25,279 bases of DNA from Elysia marginata (taxonomy: Eukaryota > Mollusca > Gastropoda > Plakobranchidae). The stretch lies in assembly GCA_019649035.1 (NCBI GenBank), contig BMAT01006938.1, positions 212,944-238,222 of the forward strand. Direction: 5' to 3'. This document shows, one piece after another, positions 1 through 11,011 of this stretch; positions within the stretch are counted from its first letter, which is position 1; every line of letters starts with the position of its first letter. The notes under the pieces are model-generated. The model did not search any database. It was not told where the DNA came from and saw nothing but the letters and a program-made list of their open reading frames with translations. A program made the position numbers and the translations under genes.

Positions 1-2215
1 GACCCTTTGCATACAGAAGGGCGGGGCGTGCTATTGACTCGCTGGTCTGATAGGCAGATTTTTTTTAGAAATATTGGTCATGTGTAAACATTTGGTTTAA
101 ATTCTCAAATTTCCTGAGCGATCATGGTGATAACGGAACGCATTTCAGATGTTGGTAGGGATCAAAGAAGTGTCATAGGTTGCTATTTACATAGGGAAAA
201 AACATTTTGACTGGCTCGATGGGACTGAGTCAGCACAGCAGACAGACGCCCTGTTCTAAAATTTATGAGTACAATGAAAAATAAAAAAATAGGGTAACAG
301 GCGATCTCAGAGTATTTCAGTTGAAGCCTATATTAGAAATCAAACTCTTTAATACTGTCAATTTTAAGTTTCGACGCAGATTTCAGAATTTGCTTCGTTT
401 TGCTTTTGTGTTGAAAAGATTTCTCTTTTCAATTGAAAATTTGAATGAAATTTTTTCCTCGAGAAAATTTGATTGGAGAAAACGCCATTTTAAGTTTGAC
501 CTACTAATTGAGTTGCTAATTAGTATTATGAGTATAACTTAAAAGCGTGCAACAAAATAAAAACAAATTTTACTTTAAAATTGTCAAACTAAGCAACCTG
601 AAGCTTAAAACTTCATATCTTTGCCAGACTTAAACTCAAGGTTTATAGGGTTATTTTTTTTGTTTTGCAAGCTAAGAGTTGAGGGGAAAACCTGACATAG
701 GCTTTAGTGGTTTTTTTTATCCAATTCATTAGTTTACACTCGTCAGTTTACGGAAGTAGGAAAGATTCTCATGAGTAATTATCATGCACATTGATTTGCT
801 TCGTAGTCAAGCTATTATCAGAATTTAATGTTACCAAAATTCACAGATTTTTTGTTGTAAATAAAAGACTGGCAGAGAAATAAACGAAACCTGAACGCCA
901 GCCATCTTATTCGAAATGGTATTTTATCAGCGTTTTGTCACACGAGCAATATCCTTTAGCCCAAAATAGCTTTTATTAGGCTCTTTACGTAAACAATTTT
1001 AACGTTCATCTCCAAGGGCTGTATAAAATGTTGTAATTTAATATACTGAAAAGTAACAATTGATAAAATTAATCCCAGCTTTTGTTTCACTTAAGAGTCA
1101 CAAAAAAGGGAAATAAACAAGTCATTGTTCATCAACAGAGATGAAACCGATGAACCGTGGAAACTTCCTTTATTTATTCAAACTTTAAAAGAAATCCATT
1201 AAGAATAGCGGGACGTTTCTGGTGTCCATCTGGTCCGTGAGATGTAATCATTAATGCTAGCACAAGCTGATTCGTGAGCGAACGTTTTCTTCATTCTGTA
1301 TCAGCGTCATTTCAAGGACATTTACCCACTGCTTCATGAGTACGATCTTTTAAAATTTACGTTATTTAATTTGCGCTGAAGAAAAACTCTATTTTTATAG
1401 CTTTACTGCTTTTTAGATGTATATGGTAGTAAAAGTTAAAAACGTATTTCAAAAGCCAAACTTTTCAGAACTTTTGGATGCTGACTCCTATAAAAGACCA
1501 AATACTCAAGTTTTAGGTCTAGTGTCATTTCTTATACGATAATGTCCAGTAAATTCATAAATGACACATGAAGATTAATGATTTTTAAACTGCCTGTTAA
1601 AGATTTTAGGTGTAAACAAGGATAACTAGAGGAGCTTATGCAGCTTCGAAGAAATGAAAAGAAAGTAAAGACCTTTCTTTCAGAAATTTATTGTAATTAG
1701 AAATTAGCAGACCATTGTTTTTCTTCACTTAAGTACAGATCACACATATTCAACCTTTTTCTCTTATTTCTCAGCATTTAAGGAATTTTTGTTTGTTTTG
1801 TAGGAGGGTGGGTGGGGATCTTACGCGATCCATTCGAAGGAAAAGGTTTGGCTTTGCCATCACTTTGTACTACGTGCTGCTTCGCTTTAACCTGTGAGGA
1901 GGTTCACGTTAAAAAAAATTTAAAGATTTCTATAGGTGTAGACAGTTTCAGTGCTGCTAAACCAACAACTTCACTTAGCTTTGGCGTTTAAACAAGTGCA
2001 GTTGTAGTCAAGAGCATGAGACAATGATAGATCTCTTTTACCGACAACGCCCTTGATGTTTTTATGCCTCGATTTCTCTCCTAAAAGAACATTATTTTGT
2101 ATGAAGTTCCAGGAAAACCAGGTCAAAGTCGCAAAGGAAAAAACTGGACTACAGGCTTCTAAAGGCAGTTTGGGTCAACCCAGTCAGTTTTCAAGCTTTG
2201 GGCCTTGATGGAACT
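1..2215. other. AT-rich non-coding DNA, no recognisable feature
   Basis: I see no recognisable protein, RNA gene or repeat family in these 2.2 kb. The longest open frame (321-542, plus, 73 codons) lies in low-complexity TTT/AAA-rich sequence, has no ATG start and resembles no family I know. Poly-T and poly-A runs are frequent. It could be intron or intergenic DNA. Confidence 0.6.
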
Positions 2216-2223
2216 TAGGCCAT

Positions 2224-2330
2224 TTTCTCTCTCTGACTCTATGTCTATCTGTCTCTCTCACTATGTCTGTCTGTTTGTCTGTCTTTTTGTCTCTGTTTCT
2301 GTCTGTCTGTGTCTCTCTCTTTGTGTGTGT

Positions 2331-2373
<43 letters not shown>

Positions 2374-2380
2374 CTTTCCC
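2224..2380. repeat. (CT)n microsatellite in a polypyrimidine tract
   Basis: An imperfect CTGT/CTCT-rich tract leads into a perfect (TC)n run of 18 units at 2334-2369. Overlapping open frames rich in Leu-Ser or Cys-Leu are a by-product of the dinucleotide repeat and are not genes. Confidence 0.95.
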
Positions 2381-2849
2381 TTTTTTATTCTCCATTTATT
2401 TATGAACATTTCTTAACCTATCTTGTTTCCGAATTCATAAAAAGCCAGTTAACACTTTCCTTGCACTAAAACCAAAATTAATCCTTTAAACCACTCCTTC
2501 TGCAGCAATAACAAAACTCAAATAGACATGGGTGGCTGTGACTAAAAGGGCGTAAATCTGCCGGTTGTGATGATCGACAAAATGTTTTAACAAGAAATGA
2601 CGTATAAAATATTAATTCAGTAATGATTGCTTGATGTTATTTATCAACCAAATTATTACACAATGCTTAGGTATAATTTTTTAATGGACCCTCTAAGAAG
2701 TATAGAAATGGCCACACTCAAATCCCGTTGGTTATGACAGAATTTCATGTTTAAGTTATAATCTTGCATTGCTAAAGGCAGTCTCAAAACTTCACGTATT
2801 TCTACCAGCAGGCCATTACGCAGCACAGCTAATTCAACCCATATCAAGC
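2381..2849. other. Unannotated spacer
   Basis: No recognisable feature. A minus-strand open frame of 63 codons (2656-2847) starts where the SINE-like sequence of 2850-3065 seems to end. It resembles no family I can name and is most likely chance. Confidence 0.5.
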
Positions 2850-3065
2850 ATTAAAGGAAGGCTTCCTGCTTAGCGCTCAAATACTAAGATTCAATAGTTT
2901 TCTAGCACTGTTTTTAGCCAGGTACCCAATTTTTATGTGGGTGGACTGAGGAAAAGGTGGATAAATTGATTTTGTATGGCAGGTATAACATGAGTCATTG
3001 TTAGGAATCGAATCCAAAACCGCCGAATCGCAAGTACGACGCGCAAACCACTAGGCCGCGCAATT
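2850..3065 (-). mobile_element. tRNA-derived SINE, minus strand
   Basis: Read on the minus strand, a tRNA-like head shows an A-box-like GCGGCCTAGTGGTTT (plus coordinates 3045-3059) and a B-box GGATTCGATTCC (3004-3015) about 30 nt further on, the spacing expected of an RNA polymerase III internal promoter. A non-tRNA body follows, including the stretch GGGTACCTGGCT near 2915-2926. The downstream limit is uncertain; I place it near 2850, where a GAAGCCTTCC-type sequence ends. No clear target-site duplication was found. A real tRNA gene is unlikely because the cloverleaf stems do not pair well. The SINE call is inference from box spacing and the attached body. Confidence 0.6.
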
Positions 3066-3324
3066 TTCTTCCCGCATCCATTTTAATTTGGTTTTTTTTT
3101 TTTCAAATCAGTCTCATTTTCTTTCCTGTCTCCTAAATCTACTTTATCCTGCATCACAAACGACAGAATCGCGACATTTTTCACAGCTTCCTGGATATGG
3201 ATTCATAGGACACCCCAGCACCACCACCACCGCGGTAATAATAAATCGGATCTTAGAAAGCTTGTATTATTGGCAAAAGCCGGGGTCACATCTTACACAG
3301 TACAAATGCCCGGCATCAGGTAAT

Positions 3325-3388
3325 AAACATGGCGGCCTTGTTTGCTCACACACAGATAACCAAGGTTGCCAGGACAACGTCACGTCAC
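3325..3388 (+). promoter_or_regulatory. Cluster of YY1-, X-box- and CRE-like motifs
   Basis: Within 64 bp there is AAACATGGCGGCC (3325-3337, a match to the YY1 core ATGGCGGC), GTTGCCAGGACAAC (3365-3378, an imperfect palindrome fitting the RFX X-box form RYYNYY-N(1-3)-RRNRAC) and ACGTCACGTCAC (3377-3388, two overlapping CRE-like half sites). The surrounding 300 bp are visibly richer in G+C and CpG than the rest of the window. Such motifs occur together in CpG-rich animal promoters, but the cluster could also be chance or part of an unknown repeat. A short frame opens at the ATG inside the YY1 motif and closes after 25 codons. No downstream exon is recognisable. Confidence 0.25.
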
Positions 3389-3501
3389 TCGGACTTATTC
3401 TGCTAAAAACTGTCATTTTGAAACGATTTTCTAATTATCCCTCCGATGCCTACGAAAACGATTCTCTTCTATTTTCCACGTCTACACTAAAAGAATTTTA
3501 A

Positions 3502-4685
3502 GCTGAATGATTGTATTTCTATATATTTGCATTTTAAAACTCGTTCTGACGAGCCGGATGTCAAAAATTTTATTATGGGAAGAAGGTTTATGTAGTAGGG
3601 GTATTCTCTTCTTCTCTATGTTTTATAATTTAAAAATGGAATAGTTTTCAAAAAAGTTTGATAGTTCTTTGAAATGTTTAACGTTTGGAGCCTCAGAAAA
3701 ATACATTGTTGTGAAATATCAATCCCTTGTAACGTGACATCTGCGACATTCGACCTATTCCCACTGGTTGTGGGACATATCAACCCTCTACCCTCCTTGT
3801 GATTTACGGGGTCAAATAAAAACTACAGGTTTCGAACAAGAGTTGGAATATCCCCAGGTCCTAATTTAAGTACTAAGGCCACCGATACCTGGTAGCACTT
3901 TGTGTTCGTTTAAAACGGCGTCATACCAAGATTTTTGTTGAAGGAAATATAATTATGACACTAAAAATAGAATTTAGTGGCACAGAACTAGTCTACACAT
4001 AGCCAGTGTCATAACGCGACGCGATATTTTAAGTTTAGCTTCTTATCTTCTGTATATTTAGAGGGGAATAGTTGGTGGACGATTTAAAAAATTAAATTTG
4101 CCTTAAACAACCGCCACACTAGTTTACTCAAGAAGTGAGGCCACACTATTCTTTCTTTATCTTCCTTATATCGCAATAAAGAAGTGACAGATTGTTTTAC
4201 AATCTTTGTACTTCTATCAATCTTTCTGCCAGCCTTACTTAAGCTCTTCTTTTTTTAGTGTGATCATAAATAGCCAATTTTTCGGTTCTGTGTTGATTAA
4301 TTTAATCTTTATTGCTAATCATAGATAATAATTATTTATCTCGCTTCCGCATAAATGTTTGCAGCAGATACGATTTTTTGTGTTAATTTTTGCCAGAAAC
4401 CTAACCAGTAAAAACTAAATAAAATTTTACAGCTCTGATAAGAGTTAAGGTTTCCTGTATGACACGTTAGCAATAAAATCAGGGCCACCGCTGGTATTTC
4501 TCATCAATCCTGCTTTGATTGGGATGTAATTTAACACATTAAATCGCTTGAAAAAAAATTGACTGCGCACAGGCTACCATCACCTTTTGAAACTCAACGA
4601 CAACGCAACGAATACTCATGGTCTGGTAGAGCTTTTTATGAAGTAAGGGGTGGTAGTGAATAGTAGTACTCTTTGATTGAGTCAA
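3502..4685. other. Unannotated AT-rich DNA
   Basis: Nothing recognisable on either strand. No long open frame, RNA-like structure or tandem repeat was seen. Confidence 0.5.
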
Positions 4686-4688
4686 GCA

Positions 4689-4730
4689 TTCTTCTTCTTC
4701 TTCTTCTTCTTCTTCTTCTTCTTCTTCTTC
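4689..4730. repeat. (TTC)14 microsatellite
   Basis: A perfect trinucleotide array of 14 units. The poly-leucine open frame crossing it is an artefact of the repeat. Confidence 0.97.
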
Positions 4731-4739
4731 CCTTTTCTT

Positions 4740-5310
4740 CCTCTCCTATGAACGGCCTCCCCATCCTCATCATTTTTTACTGGGTATTCCATCCTTTGCC
4801 GCTACAAAGCTGGCACTCAATGATACATTTTTTTTTAAGTTTCAGATCGGTGGGATGTATTGAAAGTCCACTGAAATGTCACGTCCTGTAGCGTCAACTG
4901 TGCTAGTAGAGACTGAAGACACCAAAATATGATTTCCTGTTAAAAATCTTATTTTATATTCAAAGCAAAACAAAACCAATTTCTAAATGCACCTATTGCA
5001 CCCATCTACGTTCTCTTTCTAAAAAGCAAAGTCCTATGCATTGTTATTTTTAAAGTTTACTTTTACTATGCCAAAAATGTTGAAATTTTCCCCCGAAACA
5101 AAACAGATAATGAAAATAATGTGAGATTAAAAGTTTAACCGAGGTAAGGGCCATTTTTCAGCTGACTTTACTGAACTTTAAAATGGACTTCTTATTTTGC
5201 TGTCGACCATCAGCTCAAGGTCATGGACTAGAATGTTAATTAGTTGTTAAAAACAATGTTGACATAAGATTAATGAGGTGGAATCGCCAAGCAATTAGCT
5301 TAAAGAGCGA
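4740..5310. other. Unannotated spacer
   Basis: No recognisable gene or repeat between the (TTC)n and (GA)n arrays. Confidence 0.5.
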
Positions 5311-5311
5311 A

Positions 5312-5402
5312 CTAGAGAGAGAGAAGGGGGGGAGTGAGCGAGAGAGATTGTGAAGAGAGAGATCGAGAGAGAGAGCGAGAGAGAGAGAGAGAGAGAGAGA
5401 GA
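5312..5402. repeat. (GA)n microsatellite, partly interrupted
   Basis: A purine tract starts with imperfect GAGA blocks separated by GCGA, GATT and GATC, then becomes a perfect (GA)13 run at 5377-5402. Confidence 0.95.
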
Positions 5403-5713
5403 CCATGACTGTGGTTTCGGTGTGAAATTAAGAAAAGAGACCAGATTTAGTGGTATAAACCGATCTAGGTTTGTCCGTATCTTAGATTGATGCGGTGTCT
5501 TATCTACTGGTCCTTTGTATATTTAGATGTTATGTTGGCCAGCAATAGTCTGCATAGAAGCCAATGTAAACCGTTTAGTGGATCAACAGTTATGTAAAAC
5601 ATTAGTTTGTTATATGTATGCTTTTTACTAAGAAATAGAATAGTAAGTCTTGATAGTATAAGCTTTGTCAGTGCCTCATAAACTTTAATTGGACGGATTA
5701 ACACCCTTGAGTT

Positions 5714-5915
5714 TCTCTCTCTCTCTCTCTCCTTCTCTCTCTCTCTCTATTTCTCTCTCTCTTTTTTTCTCTCTTTATCTCTCTCTCTGTCTTCTTGTAT
5801 CTCTCTTTCTGTATTTCTTGTGTGCGTTATTTCTCTTTCAATATATAAGTATTTCTCTTTTGTGTCTCTATGTATATTTCTCTCTCTTCCTGTCTGGTCT
5901 CTCTCTCTATCGCTC
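5714..5915. repeat. (CT)n-rich polypyrimidine tract
   Basis: Imperfect CT repeats with TTTT and GTCT interruptions extend about 200 bp. The Leu/Ser-rich frame over it (from 5689) is a repeat artefact. Together with 5312-5402 it gives a purine tract and a pyrimidine tract about 310 bp apart on the same strand. Confidence 0.9.
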
Positions 5916-5959
5916 TGGTAATGAGCACCTCACTTCTACTGAAACAAGCCTTCCACCAT

Positions 5960-7205
5960 AACACCAGGTCACAGTCATAGCATAGCACAGGGCCACATAA
6001 TTATATAAAATGAAACCAACAACTTTCTTACCTAGATCTAGAAATCTAGCTCAAAATGAACGGTATGGACTGGCCGTCAAGCAATTCACTCATGAAAACC
6101 AAGCAAGCACGTTTGAGATGAGCTAGGGGGGGGGGGGGAGAACACGTCTCTACAACACTCAAGATGTAAGCGATTAGTATAATAAGTAAAAGAAGCCCAC
6201 GTTGCAGTTTCCCGTAGCCAGTGAGGATAAGTCGGGTATCGAAATTTTTCATCTGAGGGAATTCATTTAATCTTTATTTTTCTACATATTTTTATAACAA
6301 AACATTTATGGTATACTTCCCCAAAATTGATTTTCATAGTATCAGGGAATTTTTGACGCTTGGAATTAACTAAAAAAGTTTGTTGTTTAGAATATAAATG
6401 TCTCGTAATATGAAGTGTTCCAGACCCGACTCCTTCTCGTTGACTTTGATATAATGCATCACCCCAGTTTTCTTCCACAGGCTGTGTAAACAACATGACA
6501 CACCGTTGCGTGAAACTTGAAGCCTTTCGGTTGTCACTATTTAAACGGTAGATGAAGATAACTAATGGTGGTTTCTTCTTTACTCTTTTTATTTCAGATT
6601 TATCGTTAAAATAAGTTCAATTAATTGATAAGGAATCTGTGAATGTAGCTTATGCCCCAAAAATGTTTGTTTTTAAATTTTTGGTAATACAAGATGTTAA
6701 GTTGTGCGTTTTCAGGCTCTCTGTAGACGAATCATCTAATGGTTTAAGTGTTCGTTAGATATAACTGCATTTCAAAATTTTGAAAAGCTTGATTGCATAT
6801 TTAATAAGAAATAATTAACGGAAGTAGTTTTGCATTATCCATCGTAGAATCTGAAAATAAAATTATATATGGTTTTCCTTTTAATTTTTTCTTCTTAACA
6901 AAGTTAAGAACTTGATTACCATAATACAGAAATACGTGCATTAAGAAACAAATTTACGTAGTTATCAACAAAATTTTCCAGAAAGCATCTCTTACTTACC
7001 CCTTGATAGTCAGCGTTATCTTTTTCTTTGAAAAAGGTCCCAAATCTCGCTTAGAGCGTTAAACATTAAAACTAAACCCATTGGACATTTTTTTTACCCC
7101 GTTCTCTGTCAAGATATGAACTTCTCTATTTTGACGGCTTGCAATATTGTCCTGTTCTTTCGCCGAGATGTAAACAAAGTCCGCTAAAATGGTTTTTATG
7201 AGGTT
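5960..7205. other. Unannotated DNA with a G13 homopolymer
   Basis: No gene is recognisable. A homopolymer of 13 G lies at 6126-6138. Two adjacent minus-strand open frames (6046-6252, 68 codons; 6263-6496, 77 codons) resemble nothing I know and are probably chance. A short palindrome CTAGAT-N6-ATCTAG is near 6032-6049. Confidence 0.5.
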
Positions 7206-7450
7206 ACAAGTTCGTGGTGTAGTGGTTAATACAGACCTTAAGCACACGCACCGTGTCTCATTACGCGTACGTGAAAATCGGGAAAGCAGATCAAGGAAAC
7301 TATAAAAATAATGAAACCAGTTTCTAAAAATAGACCCACAGACGTTCCCGTCATGCTCACGCGTTGGCTGCTTAAAGTCTGCAATGTCGGTTTCGAACCA
7401 AAAGGTCTGGGATTTGAGTCTTTGTTGGTGGTTCTATTTTAAGCCATCGG
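7206..7450 (+). mobile_element. Degenerate tRNA-derived SINE, apparently interrupted
   Basis: An A-box-like GTGGTGTAGTGGTTAATA lies at 7214-7231. A B-box-like TGGGATTTGAGTC, preceded by GAACCAAAAGGTC, lies about 190 nt downstream near 7395-7421, followed by a TTGTTGGTGGTTCTATTTTAAG body. Normal A-to-B spacing in a tRNA is about 30-40 nt. The extra length is a segment at 7232-7381 bounded by the 13-bp inverted repeats CAGACCTTAAGCA and TGCTTAAAGTCTG (12 of 13 positions pair). This looks like a SINE head split by a later insertion. It could also be two unrelated tRNA-like fragments. Confidence 0.4.
7232..7381. repeat. 150-bp segment with 13-bp inverted ends
   Basis: The ends CAGACCTTAAGCA (7232-7244) and TGCTTAAAGTCTG (7369-7381) are inverted copies with one mismatch. 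The segment separates the two halves of the tRNA-like sequence around it. No target-site duplication is obvious, so a MITE-like insertion is only a possibility. Confidence 0.35.
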
Positions 7451-8720
7451 GAAAAGTTGTTTCGGCACAGCTCTTGACTCACTCGACTGTTATATCCTTT
7501 CGTCTTCATTTTTTTCATGCAATTTAATCATACCCAAACATATTTTCTTATTTCTTTTTTTGTCTTTTAAAGAAAATGTGAATGAGACTGTGGCAAAAGG
7601 TCGTTTCGCAGCTTTTGGTGCAGCAATTTTTTACTCTATCAACATTTCATTTTATTTTCAAAAGGTACCATTTAGTTCTAATATAACTAGCAGACATCAG
7701 TGGATTTATTGATTATAAAATAAAAATATTCTAGATATTCTCAAGACTTGCTTCAGAGCAAAGTTACCACTTTTCGAAACTCATCTCAGAATCACCCGTT
7801 GCTAAAAAAATGTGACTTTTCCATGTCAGAATCACTCGCGACATAATGAGATATGTGCTCTAGTTTCGTTCTGTAAAAAAATACTTGTGATCAATATGTT
7901 GCATTCAGTCCATCAAATAATTGTTTCAAGCAAGATTATACGCTTAAGTTTTATTTCTGTAACATTTTGTCTAGCACCAAAGCCTGACATGACATCTCTA
8001 CCAAAAGGCCACACGACCTTTGGTCACAGGCTCAAATAGCTAAACTTGCCTCAGCAATATCCATACTATGTAATGGTCATTCTAGAGTCTCCTCTAGCCT
8101 GTCTAGTGTATCGCAATGTGAGGCAATATCCCCAGGCGCCCCACAAGGAGTACCTCATGGCGATTCAAAGCTCATCTCAAGGTCAAACCTCATCGGAAAC
8201 CTCAAGGGAAATCTGTATTGTGGTTGGCCGCTTTTAGGTTATAGGTAACTTATGATATTACGGTGAATTATCGTCTTATAAACCAGATTGCTTTGTTGAT
8301 TTAACTGCAGCTCCTCTGTAAATTCAGAGGGTATACCTGTTTGGATTTACAAAAACAAGTCGGCGAGTTTTAAATAATAAAGCGCATGGAGCATATTTGT
8401 GTACTAAAGGCTTTATATGAAAACACGCTCGTTTAATTGAAGGTTTTGTGTGTTCAGCCTGTCAATACGTGTCTTACACAGACAGTCTCGTTAAAACAAG
8501 TTCTCTGTGTTTTGTTCTGCTTTCCTTAATCGAATACCGTAAGTGTCTGAAAACGGCAGAATACGTAGCATGTTTGCAGATTCCTACCTCAAGTACCGTA
8601 ACGGAATGTGGAAGTTTAACAAAAAAGTAAACGTAGGGCTTAGCTCAACCACAGTGAACAAAGAGAGCTTTTGGCATAAAAACTATTAAAGTGTCTGACG
8701 GAGGGGTCTATCTTTATCTG
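7451..8720. other. Unannotated DNA with one imperfect hairpin
   Basis: Open frames at 7812-8039, 8046-8237 and 8448-8630 (plus) are short and resemble no family I know. A nested imperfect hairpin spans 7981-8032: AGCCTG pairs with CAGGCT outside, and CCAAAAGG pairs with CCTTTGG (one bulge) inside. No other structure was seen. Confidence 0.45.
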
Positions 8721-8723
8721 CCA

Positions 8724-9256
8724 CCATAAACCGGGGTGACTTTGTTAACAACCGCACATCACAGATTTTCACATTGTGAACCTATGCCCATTTTTAATAG
8801 GGGGAAAGATAAAAACTGCCGTCTCCACTTTTTTTCCACTGTAGAAAATGATGTGAAATTTTAGTCCGTGACCAAGCCCTTTGTATCACAGTGTAAAAGC
8901 ACCTAGTTTTAATAAGCCTTTTACTGGGGTGACTAAGACCACCAAAGAAATTGAACTAAACTTTGTTTTTCTCGTTATTTGCTTCAGGTCTTCTACACTT
9001 TCAACTGGTGTGACCGGCGTGACTAAGACAACACTTTTAAATTTGGTTTTAAGGCACTGGGTAAAATCAACGTGTATAGACCTGCATTAAAAATGTAAAT
9101 GACTTCTGTAACACACTTGTTGTTTTTTTCTTATATAGAAATGGTTGTATTTTATGATTCAAGCGCATAAATTGCGCAACATTAAGCATCTGTCCAATAA
9201 TAATTCAATCGAAAGACCATAATCTGTGTACTGGTATTAGTCACCCCGCTTTATGG
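8724..9256. repeat. Cluster of GGGGTGACT-type motifs, direct and inverted
   Basis: The 18-mer CCATAAACCGGGGTGACT (8724-8741) recurs inverted at 9239-9256 with a single mismatch. Between them are two direct relatives, ACTGGGGTGACTAAGACC (8923-8940) and ACCGGCGTGACTAAGAC (9013-9029), the latter directly after an ACTGGTGTGAC variant (9004-9014). The two direct copies are each followed by similar AACTTTGTTTTT or AAATTTGGTTTT sequence. This may be a decayed dispersed repeat or a binding-site cluster; I do not recognise the family. Confidence 0.5.
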
Positions 9257-9799
9257 CACTTTTTTGTTTGGCTTTAGAACCAACACACTTCCTCTCATTA
9301 CTTGAGACTCTTTGATGTATGAACACTTAGTGTGTATAGATTTCTACGTTTTGTCTGCTTTTCTTTTTTATCCTGCTATGGGGGCGACCGTCTTTTATGA
9401 AGTTTTTTTTTGCCCTCAAATGCCATGGTTTGATTATATTTGACTTTTTGGTCTTATTATTTTTGTGTGTTTTGCGTTCGAACACAGCCTTTTCACTTGC
9501 AAATGTCGCTAAGCCAACGGTACTGATTTATTAAAAAGTTTTATGTGTAAATTTCTTATCGAATTTGATAGTAAGCGTAAAAACAAAAGGAACAACCATG
9601 TGTCAGCGACAGGGAACGCGAAATTTATAAAGTTAATTCATTTTTAAAAGAATTTTAAAGATAAGATTATAAAATCTTGGAACGTTTCAGTTTAGTTAGG
9701 ACTTTTAGTGGAAATATACAACTATTTCTAATACTTTTAGTCGAGGAGGTGAAACTATCAATAGCTGCCATCTTTATTTGCTTTGATTGGAAACTAACC
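9257..9799. other. Unannotated AT-rich DNA
   Basis: No recognisable feature. The open frame leading into the LINE fragment starts at 9677, but its first roughly 40 codons carry no recognisable LINE similarity. Confidence 0.5.
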
Positions 9800-10181
9800 T
9801 GTCTACGGTCCGCCAATCTATTCCTCCTTAAAGTGCCGAGGAAAGGAAGTAAAAAGTTAGCAGATCGATCTTTTACCCATGTCGCTCCATCCGTCTGGAA
9901 TTCTCTATCTCAGCCATTGAGAGAAATTTCATCATTGACTGCTTTTAAATCAGGTCAACCCACCTGATGCAAGTCAATTTCAAGATTTTTTCGATTGCCC
10001 TCTGAACAATATGGTAATGAATGAAAGTTTTGTAAGTCTATAATGAATGGAATGTACCTTTATAAATGAATGTATTTGCTTCATGTTTAATTCTAATTGA
10101 ATCGCCTTGGGCCTCAAATGGAGGGAGAGGGCGGGATATAAACAAACTACATGTACATTATTATTTTTTATTATTATTATA

Positions 10182-10235
<54 letters not shown>

Positions 10236-10240
10236 GTTAT
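9800..10240 (+). mobile_element. 3' end of an L2/CR1-type LINE with (ATT)n tail
   Basis: The plus frame at about 9809-9955 encodes VPRKGSKKLADRSFTHVAPS and then WNSLSQPLREISSLTAFKSG. This is the well-known C-terminal signature of L2/CR1-clade reverse-transcriptase ORFs (pattern VPR...DRSF..AAP..WN.LP..LR...SL..FK..LKTHLF). The following LKTHLF-type end is lost because the frame closes early at 9965-9967. After the ORF comes a 3' UTR-like stretch ending CGGGATATAAACAAACTACA (from 10132), as expected of L2-like tails that end in short tandem repeats. A (TTA/ATT)n run, perfect at 10182-10235, then forms the tail. Only the last roughly 50 codons survive, so the copy is strongly 5'-truncated, which is normal for target-primed insertion. 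The exact 5' limit is uncertain. Confidence 0.75.
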
Positions 10241-10371
10241 ATATTTATACAAAATAGCCTTTTCCTACCTTTGTTTTGTCACGACACTGTGTTTCTTACC
10301 GTTGGCATTTCTTTGGGTCACTGTTTACTTTCTGCTTCCCTGTCAGGCTCGTCTAGGTCGGCGTTGGATAG

Positions 10372-10394
10372 GATCATCAACATCATCATCATCG

Positions 10395-10466
<72 letters not shown>

Positions 10467-10535
10467 CCGTAAATACAATCTTTATCACTATCTCCATCAC
10501 CATCGTCATTACTGTCACCATCACCAAAATTGTTG
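10372..10535. repeat. (TCA)24 microsatellite with decayed flanks
   Basis: The core is a perfect (TCA)n run at 10395-10466. A degraded ATCACCATC-type flank continues to about 10535. Poly-Ile, poly-Ser, poly-Met and poly-Asp open frames on both strands here are artefacts of the repeat. Confidence 0.95.
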
Positions 10536-10539
10536 CAAA

Positions 10540-11010
10540 CACTACCATGAATCAACCCCAAGATAACGGTCATGTCATCCTGTTATGTTCTTTTATTTCG
10601 TTAAACCTTGTTCCAAACTTAACTTCATCATTTCAATAGAGGTTTCAAATGAAAAAAAAAGCCGCTACGTTTCAATTCTAAAAAAAACAAAGACTCTAAA
10701 GCTTATAGGCTACATTTCGGTTGGAATAACATAGAATGCATTTTATTTCTAGGCTAAACAAAGTCTACTTAGAAAGTAAGTTAGTCGTTAACTTTATTCT
10801 TCAGCAAGATATCTTCAGTAAAGCAAAGTTTGTTGTGATGATTAGTTTCATATACTAGGAAAAAACTGACTGCCCCTTTTTTTTAAATGACTCTTAATAT
10901 TTCACCAAGACTATTTTGAGGCCGTTTTAATCCGGGAATTTAAACAGACTTTGGAAAATGAAATAAAGCGTGAAAAGAGATGTTGAAAAAGGGAATATTT
11001 TGTACTTTTA
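10540..11010. other. Unannotated spacer
   Basis: AT-rich DNA with A- and T-runs and no recognisable feature. Confidence 0.5.
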
Positions 11011-11011
11011 G

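Noticed and set aside
2205..2469. Cys/Leu/Ser-rich open frames over the CT tract
   Set aside because: The amino-acid composition follows directly from CTCT, CTGT and GTGT repeats in every frame; there is no domain or independent coding signal.
3088..3501. 137-codon plus-strand open frame
   Set aside because: It has no ATG at its start, no recognisable domain and begins in a poly-T run. Its length is attributable to the GC-richer patch. I kept the regulatory motifs there but not a gene.
10107..10639. Long open frames with poly-Ile, poly-Tyr, poly-Ser, poly-Met and poly-Asp
   Set aside because: They are open because (ATT)n and (TCA)n arrays contain no stop codon in those frames. Both strands give homopolymers, which is typical of microsatellites and not of a gene.
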